A DNA stretch of 64,000 nt from the NCBI RefSeq assembly GCF_023278565.1, contig NC_064677.1:496001-560000 (forward strand), given 5' to 3'. Shown here piece by piece: positions 56,956 through 64,000 of this stretch; within the stretch, counting starts at the first letter, position 1; every line of letters begins with the position of its first letter. Both the position numbers and the translations under genes were made by a program. The notes beneath the pieces were generated by a model. The model was not told the DNA's origin and ran no database searches. It was given only the letters and a program-made list of their open reading frames with translations. The stretch comes from Colletotrichum lupini (lineage: Eukaryota > Ascomycota > Sordariomycetes > Glomerellales > Glomerellaceae).

Positions 56956-58081
56956 GGTGGAAGCAAGCTAGATGTTGATGCGGGGAGTAACGTGAACGAT
57001 AGAGGAAGGCGATCAGCACAAGCTCTTGAGCGTGTAAGAGGTTGTAAGAGGGTGTGAGTGTTGTGAATGCTGGAGTTAGAGAAGGGAATCTCATCATGGT
57101 CTAGCAAGCCCTTTATACTTATCAGTCCAACACAGAGCTCCAAGAGGAAGATAATCGAATACACCAAAAAACCAACCCTCTCGTCGACTTACACGTTCGC
57201 TCTCGGCATCACAGCATGGGTGTTGCCCGCATCTCCGGGCCCGGGCACCGGCTCTGGACCCATAAAATAATCCAATTGCATTAGCGCCGTTCCGCTCTCT
57301 GTCATGACACGGCGCAGTTACAAGAATCGGAGGAACATGGAGTTAGGGGAGTTGGCTGACTCTCGGCGAGATTTGGTCAGTCACAAACTGACATACCGGA
57401 GACACCTTACGACAAGTCATAATGCCTGACTTCGTTAGGCCTGGAAGCCATGATATCGTCGAGCCAGCAATACTAAGGCGAGGCATATCCCCATCCAGGA
57501 TCACAGACAGTGCCAAGAACGCCAGAGATACGGGATGAGTGTTTGTATTGAACAGGTACGCAAGGCTTGCAAATTCTGCAATGCCGACCTCGACATGTGA
57601 AGTCAATAAGCTTGGTCGTCTTCTGGCTGACTTGATGAAGCCAGAGACGAACAATAGTGGTGTAATTCCTTCCCCACCATCCTGATAGCGTTCAGTCAAC
57701 CCTTGACCAATATATTCATAAATATGATTCAGGCACTCTACGAAGCAGGATCGGCGAGTATTACGCAAGAAAATAGACATTTCTGCTAGATAGGTACTAT
57801 CTGATTTGAAAGTGATGGAAGAGTTACGTATCTGCATGCTTCTATAAGGTAGAACTTGCTGACCGCACCTTCCGTTGCCGATTCCTGTTGGCCCCACACC
57901 GAGGATCTCACCTTCCACCGTGCAGTGGGCTGAATCTGCGCTGCGGCGTCCCGAGCTCATCCCCTAGCTTAGCCGTGCCCCGTCCTACCCCAAGTTTCCA
58001 TCACTCAGCCTCGTCTTCTTCCTCCACCACAAGCATCTTCGTCGTCGCGTTCACCATTTGAACTTATATACCACCGGCGCG
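56956..58081. other. Intergenic, with an unassigned 205-codon frame
   Basis: Upstream regions of the aldo/keto reductase (minus) and TAF6 (plus). A minus-strand frame at 57343-57960 begins with ATG and encodes 205 residues of mixed composition (for example FVECLNHIYEYIGQGLTERY). I do not recognise it. It ends only 121 bases from the TAF6 start codon and has no visible splice or domain support, so I leave it as a possible but unproven gene or remnant. Confidence 0.4.
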
Positions 58082-59531
58082 ATGGCGCAACAGGACGCGC
58101 CAAAGCTCCTCTGGAACCCAGACAATGTCAAAGACGTCGCCGAGTCCGTCGGAATTCCCAACCTTAACGACGATGCATTGCGCTGCCTGACGCAAGATGT
58201 CGAGTATCGAATCGGACAAGTCCTCGTCGAGGCGCTGCGCTTCATGCGTGCTTCCCGTCGCACCACTTTGACCGTCAACGACATTAGCACTGCGCTCAAG
58301 GCTCTCAATATTGAGCCTCTCTACGGATACGACTCGACGCGTCCACTGCGATATGGCGAGGCTAGCTTGGGACCCGGGCAACCGCTCTTTTACCTCGAAG
58401 ACGAGGAGGTCGACTTTGAGAAGCTCATCAACGCTCCTCTGCCCAAAGTGCCGCGTGATATGAGCTTTACGGGTATGTTACTTCATCTTCTTTAGTTTGT
58501 CTCCAATGTATCGTCTGCTAACTGCTGTATTTCCAGCACACTGGCTCGCCATCGAGGGCGTCCAACCCTCCATCCCTCAGAACCCCACCACGGCCGAATC
58601 ACGAAGTCAAGAACTCGTACCAAAGGGCCAGGGTGCTAACCCTGCTCTGGCTGCCCTCGCCGGCAACGACAATCTCTCCTTCCGTCCCGCCGTGAAGCAC
58701 GTCGTATCCAAGGAACTCATCCTCTACTTCGAAAAGGTTCAAAACGCCGTCCTTGATGACAATCCCGACGAAGAGGTGGTGCGCCTTCGTCAGGCGGCCC
58801 TCGAATCCGTTCGCGACGATCCGGGTCTGCACCAGCTGATCCCTTACTTTATAAACTTCGTCGCGAATCAGGTCACCCATCGTCTCGACGACGTCTTCAC
58901 ACTTCGCCAGGCCATGGAGCTTACGGCCGCCCTCATCGCAAACACCAAGCTCTACCTTGACCCCTACGCCAACTCCATCGCCTCCCCTGTGCTCACGTGC
59001 ATCCTTAGCCGTAAAATCGGTGCCGAGGATGGTGCGGACGCCATGCGTGAGCAATACCAGCTTAGGGAATTCTCCGCGTCGCTCCTTGGCCAGATTGCGC
59101 GCAAGTACGCCGCCTCGAATAATCTGCTACGGCCCAAGTTGGTGCGCACATGCTTGAAGTTCTTCATGGACCCCGATAAGCCGCCCTCGACGCACTTTGG
59201 TGCCATCACGGGCGTTGCCTCCGCTGGTGGCCCCGAGGCGGTGCGGGTTTTGGTCCTCAAATGCCTGAGGGCCTACAACGATAACATTCTGCAGCCCCTC
59301 AAGGACAAGGGCGAGAGCATCGAGTTTGAGATGCTCGTCGGTGGAATTCTCAAGGCCATTGCTACAATGATTGAGGACGACAGAACAACCGTCAATGGCA
59401 TAAACGGAAGCGCCAATAGCTATGCTGCTGAACTCAACGAGTTCATCGGACCCATCCTCGGAGAGCGGCTGAATAGTCTAGGCAACCGGAGACTGATCAA
59501 ACATGTCTTGGATGCTAGGAATATCGAGTAG
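58082..59531 (+). CDS. TAF6: TAF6, TFIID/SAGA subunit (461 aa, 2 exons)
   Basis: Exons are 58082-58472 and 58537-59531, with a 64-nt intron (GTATGT...CTAACTGCTGTATTTCCAG). The N-terminal histone-fold domain (residues about 8-75, [20 protein letters not shown]...[20 protein letters not shown]) is followed by [12 protein letters not shown]. The C-terminal HEAT region carries [49 protein letters not shown] and [21 protein letters not shown]6 pairs with TAF9 through the histone fold in TFIID and SAGA and acts in transcription start in the nucleus. Length matches fungal orthologues. Confidence 0.95.
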
Positions 59532-60167
59532 CAGTCCGGCTAGTGGTGACGATCTTTGGAAGGCGTAACGGCGTTTGGATCAGGCATGGCAAAACATGGT
59601 TTTAGGGAGGCATACCACATAAATTGAGACCCTTGGCGTCTGGCAGTTAACCCATGATTTATTCACTGTCCCTCGAATGATGCCTGTGTTTTGTAGTCCG
59701 TAAGAGAGGCTGACGATGATGTTAATTTGATCCACTCTGCTGATATCATTCTGTCCTGGCGCGAATCTTGCCCTGGACGTGGACACAAGCTTGATATGCT
59801 CTTCCATTTATGATGTCCCCGAGGAAAGAGAGTTTGCAGCCAATACTCAGTGAACGACCACACAGAATGTTTGGAACAATTGATTAACATGCTTGTTACT
59901 CAAAGGAATTCGTTTTACAGCTTTCAGTCTATACAATCCCTCTCGCTTTAAGCTTAGGGAGGCCGAACGCCTAGCAATTTCCAGGCGCCAACCAATAAAA
60001 CTCCAGGTTACCCCCCCAAATCTCCCATCACTCTTCATCTTCCTCTCGTCCCCTTCAGTCCTTATGACCAGCCGTCGTCTCCTTGCCGCGTCCCTGTACC
60101 CGATTACCACGTGCCACCACATCTACTGATCCTTTTGGCGCTCCCTGACCCCCACTTCCTTCTCAAT
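59532..60167. other. Intergenic between convergent genes
   Basis: About 640 bases with the 3' ends of TAF6 and SDH3. No gene seen. Confidence 0.5.
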
Positions 60168-60942
60168 TTACCACGCAAAGGCGAGGCCGACAGCCGCAAC
60201 GAGCGAGCTGGACCAGATAACCCAGCCCCACTTGACAATCTCAGGCTTGGCGAAGCCGAGAGCGAAATCGTAGGTCAAGTGGCGGATACCGTTGAAGAAG
60301 TGGAAAGTGAAGGGCCAGGCGACAAGGAACTTAAGGCCACCCTTCGCGGCGAGCGGGAGGGCACCGAAAGCAGCGATGAGGGATTGGCTCTCGACGTGCC
60401 ATCCGAGGAGGGGCGCGACGAGGTAGGTGCCAAAGTAGACGTAGAAGGCGGCTGAGAGACCGCCGCCGGTGATACGGGTCCAAATGGAGGCGCCGAACCA
60501 GGTCTGCTCCATCTTGTAGATTGTCAGGTGCGGGGAGATGGGGCGGCTGAGGCGCTGCTTTGCGAGGAGCTCGAGGCCATCTTGGGGGGTGAGCTTGGTG
60601 GTTGCGACGGGACTGTGACGATGGTAGATCATGTTAGGATTTGATACTGGTTTATCGAGTGTCTGGGTGTTTGACTCGTTTGTGAGGGAATAGTCGGAAG
60701 CAAGTGCTTCAAAAGCAAAGGGAAGACGTGGGAAAGCCAATTGCGTACCGAGACTGGCTCGTCGACATGCTTTGTGAAGCAACGATCTTGGGGATCTGCG
60801 GGTTGAAGAAAACGGAGGGCTTCGCTGCCGCTATCGATTGCATCTCTCGTCAGCCTTCCATTGTCCTCTGATCCATTCGGGGCATCGATGATGTAAACGA
60901 ACCTCGGCGCATGGCCGACACGCCCACCCTTTGCGCAATCAT
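60168..60942 (-). CDS. SDH3: Succinate dehydrogenase cytochrome b560 subunit SDH3/SDHC (188 aa, 3 exons)
   Basis: Exons in transcript order are 60942-60903, 60830-60749 and 60612-60168, with introns of 72 nt (donor GTTCGT) and 136 nt. The start MIAQRVGVSAMRR joins AAAKPSVFFNPQIPKIVASQ, a basic, Ser/Ala-rich mitochondrial targeting sequence. SRPISPHLTIYK begins the membrane part. Three hydrophobic helices follow, with the haem-ligand and quinone-site region FHFFNGIRHLTYDFALG. This is the complex II membrane anchor that carries electrons from the Fe-S subunit to ubiquinone in the inner mitochondrial membrane. The intron 1 joins were chosen so that the frame, targeting signal and both phases agree. 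A single long frame from 60782 exists but would replace the targeting exons. Confidence 0.9.
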
Positions 60943-62255
60943 TGTGTCGGTATAAAGCGTGATTACTTGGTGATCGGTACGATTTCGATATCGGGGAGGG
61001 CGCGTAGGGAATTCGGCCGCAGGCGGAGGGGATTCGAGTCGTCGGGGGTTTGAGGGTGTTGATGTCAAGCTCCTTGCACCAAAGAAGAATAAATTGGAGA
61101 CTCTGCACCTTGGATCGCTGGACTCTCCGATTGAAGCGAAGCACGGGAATCCCCTCGGCTTTTCGGCTACCCGTTGACCAATCAGCGCAGACCACTTCCT
61201 AAGCTTTCTTGACCACGTGATCTTCGCCGCAAAGGGACAGGAACCTCGCTGGGTGCTGACCGGAAAAAAGCTTAGACGAGAACCTCAGGGTAAGGACAGG
61301 ACCCACTGGGCCATCATTAGCTAAGCACCACCTCCCGCACAGACCAGCCTGGAAAATTCTCTCGTGGCACACAAAACCGCGTCGACCTCGCGCGTGTTTT
61401 CCTCTCTCTTTTCCCTTTTCCTCTCCTCAGATAGCAACGGCCGCCCGCCGCAGCATAACTAATGGTGGCCTTCACTCCCTTGGGAGAGAACGGTTCACCC
61501 ATGAAAGGCGCTGCTGGTAAAACCCTTGGGTTGTGGGTGGTTGGAGAGTAATACTGGGATTGGATCCTTCGTTGATCTCGGGTTCTGGTTTGCACCGTCT
61601 AGAAACCGTTTCATTTATAGGCATCTACATACTTTTGTCCTTGACGTGATGTATGTTTCTGTGGTCTTGTGAGGGCATGCCGTACGCGCTTGTCTTCCTT
61701 AATTGAGTTCAGCGGTGTTGAATTGGTCCTTTTTGGCAGCAGCTCCTGTCCGGGGCTTATTATCGTCGGTTTCCATGAGGTCAATCTACCCGTGTACTGC
61801 TGAAGCAGACAAGTGCGCCTGCCTCATGAAGTTAGGAAGGCTTTCGTACCTCCAAGACCAGGCGCTACCGATCTCGATGTCGTTAGAGACATGCTGCAGG
61901 TGCTGTTCCGCGTTGCCACCCACCAGAGGGCATGCTGAGCAAAAAGCATGAACCTATCGATCATCAGTCTGGCTACCATATAGTGGTCTCGACATATCTT
62001 ATTTCGTTGAATGCCTTGCACGTCTACATGCGTTGGAGTAAGCCCAAATTGAGGAGTAATTCTTCAAAGAGGCCAGCTATCATTGGTGATGGCTTCCTTC
62101 TTGTCATGGCTTTCCCGACGTCTCAACTTCACGTGAATACTCCCCCATTTCTGATCTCGGTGTAATATGGATGATCATTGACATGTAGGACCGTCGGTCT
62201 CGGACTTTTCCCAGGTAGGGGCACTACCAAGTCGTAGTGGCAGTTCCGTCAGCCT
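60943..62255. other. Upstream region of SDH3 and intergenic sequence
   Basis: About 1.3 kb between SDH3 and the third TIR element. Apart from the CCAAT box I see no gene, tRNA or repeat. It ends at CACATCTT, the presumed left copy of an 8-bp target duplication. Confidence 0.5.
61178..61182 (+). promoter_or_regulatory. CCAAT box upstream of SDH3
   Basis: GACCAATCAGC lies about 236 bases upstream of the SDH3 start. CCAAT boxes bound by the HAP complex commonly regulate respiratory genes in fungi. Use of this site is inference. Confidence 0.45.
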
Positions 62256-62557
62256 CACATCTTGGGCGAGGATATTCTGCTAGTAGCTCCCGCTATTCTG
62301 CCACTAAGTGTGGCTACGGCCGCCATACGACCGCCAGTCTCGGGCATATACGTAAGCTAGGCTCTGCGTAGTTAGTATTTAAATAGATTAGACTAATTAG
62401 AGGCCGTTAATTAACTTATAATTAATTAAATTATTTTAATAAAAAGTATGGTAATTAACGAATTAGCCTAATTTGACGTAATTAACGAAGTAGCCTAATT
62501 AACTACTTAATTAACTACTTAATTAACTACTTAATTAACTACTTAATTAATTATTAA

Positions 62558-63090
62558 TTACTCTATATAGCCTATAGCCCGTAATTTAGCAACTTCTTCT
62601 ACTTTAGCCTCGTATTTATTAATAAGTCTATCTATCTCGCTTTTTATTATAAAATTAATATTATAAATATAATCCTCGTTAACTAGATCTTATAATATAT
62701 TTAATTATATAAGATTACTAATTAATTAGGATTACGATTTTATAAATATTAGCGGCCGAAGAGCCCTTATAAAATTAATTATATTACCGTTAACTGCGTT
62801 AATTACCTCGTTAATAATAGCCCGCTAGTATTTTTATTATATTTTTATATGAAGCTCGTACGTATTAGAATTACGTATAATCTTAAGGCCTCGTTAAGTA
62901 GAGGTAGCTTTACTTAGCGCTAGAGGTATTATTAATAATAATAATACTAATATAAATATTACTTTTATATATTTAATAACTTCTTTATATTTAAATATAA
63001 AAGGCTCTTATTTAAAAAAAGTACTTTAATCGACGGCTAGCTTTTTTAACTTACTTATTATAATTATTATAATACCTATTATAGAGCCCT
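62558..63090 (-). pseudogene. RIP-decayed coding trace inside copy C
   Basis: One minus-strand frame reads as protein for well over 100 codons, with stops mostly TAA and TAG where CAA or CAG would restore Gln. It ends at a stop after EAKVEEVAKLRAIGYIE, preceded by NEVINAVNGNIINFIRALRP and RGLKIIRNSNTYELHIKI. I do not recognise the family and see no hAT dimerisation motif. It may be the C-terminal part of a transposase or accessory protein of this TIR family. Confidence 0.45.
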
Positions 63091-63284
63091 ATAAGTAACC
63101 CTTACCTCGGACTTAGAGGGGATTAAATAAGGGAATAAAAATACTATTACTAATAATAAGCTCTAAGCGTTATTAAAACTAATATAAATAGATCTTTTTT
63201 AGTAATATTAAGGTACCGTCCTTAATATACTATTAGAAAATATAGTAATAAAGTAGCTTATAAATAGTTTAAATTAAGTAATAT

Positions 63285-63798
63285 TGTTACGAAGGTAACT
63301 TTGTTTACCTTATTATTCGCCTTATTATCAATATTACGTAAGCAAACTATATACCATATTAATCTACGATTTCTGTAGATTATTATAGGTATTGATTATG
63401 TAAGCAATACTGCTTATATAAGCTTACGTGAGCAATGGAAAGTACTGGAAGGTAACTGAATAATCTGGAATTTACTCGAGGCGGAATTACGTACTACGAT
63501 TACGCATTCACTTACGTATACGCTTATTAATTATATCATAATTAATAAGCAATGGAATATTCTAGTAGGAGGTTTTTATACCTATATATAGGCGTATATT
63601 TGCCTACCTAGACCTTTCGTTAAGCAAGCAACTTCTCATATAGTAATTCAACTATATTACTCTCTTTACTACAAAAACCTCTTTTATATACGCTTATATC
63701 CCCTATATTCATATATTCTTACTTCTATATGAATATTCACTTTTTATATTCTTTATAAGAATATCCCGCATTACCTCGTTAAAGCTATACGTGCTAGA
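63285..63798 (+). repeat. Solo LTR of the copia family
   Basis: 514 bp, starting TGTTACGAAGG and ending GTGCTAGA, with a perfect 5-bp duplication AATAT on both sides (63280-63284, 63799-63803). It differs from the full element's LTRs at roughly a dozen positions, mostly G-to-A or C-to-T with a few transversions. It is a remnant of recombination between two LTRs of an older insertion into TIR copy C. Confidence 0.92.
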
Positions 63799-64000
63799 AA
63801 TATATATACTCTTTTAATAGCTTTTTTAATAAATTTAAATTTAACTATTTACTTAGCGTACTAAGTTTTTATAAGAGTTACTTAAGGGTATTATAATATA
63901 TATATAAACGTACCTTTTTTTAAAGTAATCTTATAATAATACTTAATATTTTAGCCTAGCGACGGGTTTAATAAGCGCTAATTATAGCTGCTTAACTTAT

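Larger units (their letters stand above)
62264..64000 (+). mobile_element. Third TIR element, copy C, runs off the window
   Basis: It begins GGGCGAGGATATTCTGCTAG and follows the left end of copy A for about 240 bp (chiefly transitions), then has a TTAATTAACTAC array (62501-62550). After that the interior differs from copies A and B and is long, AT-rich and RIP-decayed. The right end was not reached. A longer, once-coding relative of the 0.8-kb copies is the simplest reading. Confidence 0.75.

Noticed and set aside
57343..57960. 205-codon minus-strand frame as a gene
   Set aside because: Not accepted as a gene: unknown family, and it crowds the TAF6 promoter. Noted in the intergenic entry as unproven.
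60613..60782. Single-exon upstream extension of SDH3
   Set aside because: The long frame from 60782 lacks an ATG start and a targeting signal; the three-exon model restores both.

Overview
The window reads as chromosomal DNA of a filamentous ascomycete (Pezizomycotina, most likely Sordariomycetes). Genes carry short introns of about 50-140 nt with GTRNGT-like donors and CTAAC/CTGAC branch sites. Two tRNA genes are intron-bearing. The gene set is fungal (SF3a60, eIF4A3/FAL1, SLX1, KDM5, TAF6, SDH3). The AT-rich repeat blocks show the CAA/CAG-to-TAA/TAG decay left by repeat-induced point mutation (RIP). The genus cannot be fixed from sequence alone. Exon joins were worked out by hand from splice sites and family conservation; all function calls are by eye, without database searches.

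Left arm (0-8 kb): an epoxide-hydrolase-like alpha/beta hydrolase, tRNA-Ala(UGC), tRNA-Tyr(GUA), a 765-bp TIR element with an 8-bp target duplication, a small disordered protein gene and a TauD-type dioxygenase. Repeat island (8.1-21.2 kb): a second copy of the TIR element in opposite orientation, split by a RIP-destroyed Ty3/gypsy chromovirus, which is itself split by a structurally intact Ty1/copia element (514-bp LTRs that look identical by eye, 1415-codon Gag-Pol). Target duplications at all three levels fix the order of insertion.

Middle (23-31 kb): a PTH11-like membrane protein, then FAL1 and SF3a60 (both splicing factors) head to head, then a small protein kinase. From 31.2 to 44.9 kb the sequence is gene-poor: a 350-bp inverted-repeat element, SLX1 endonuclease, and a possible decayed reading frame near 40 kb.

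Right arm (44.9-61 kb): a 1735-aa KDM5-type histone H3K4 demethylase, an HSP31/DJ-1 protein, a LaeA-like methyltransferase, an aldo/keto reductase broken by one extra base in a C7 run, TAF6 of TFIID/SAGA, and the succinate dehydrogenase membrane subunit SDH3. From 62.26 kb to the end a third TIR element begins; it contains a RIP-decayed coding trace and a solo LTR of the same copia family.

The least explained signal is in the copia element. It is dense in short adjacent inverted repeats throughout LTR, leader and coding sequence, lacks a Gag zinc knuckle, and carries a 21-nt tandem array before its polypurine tract.
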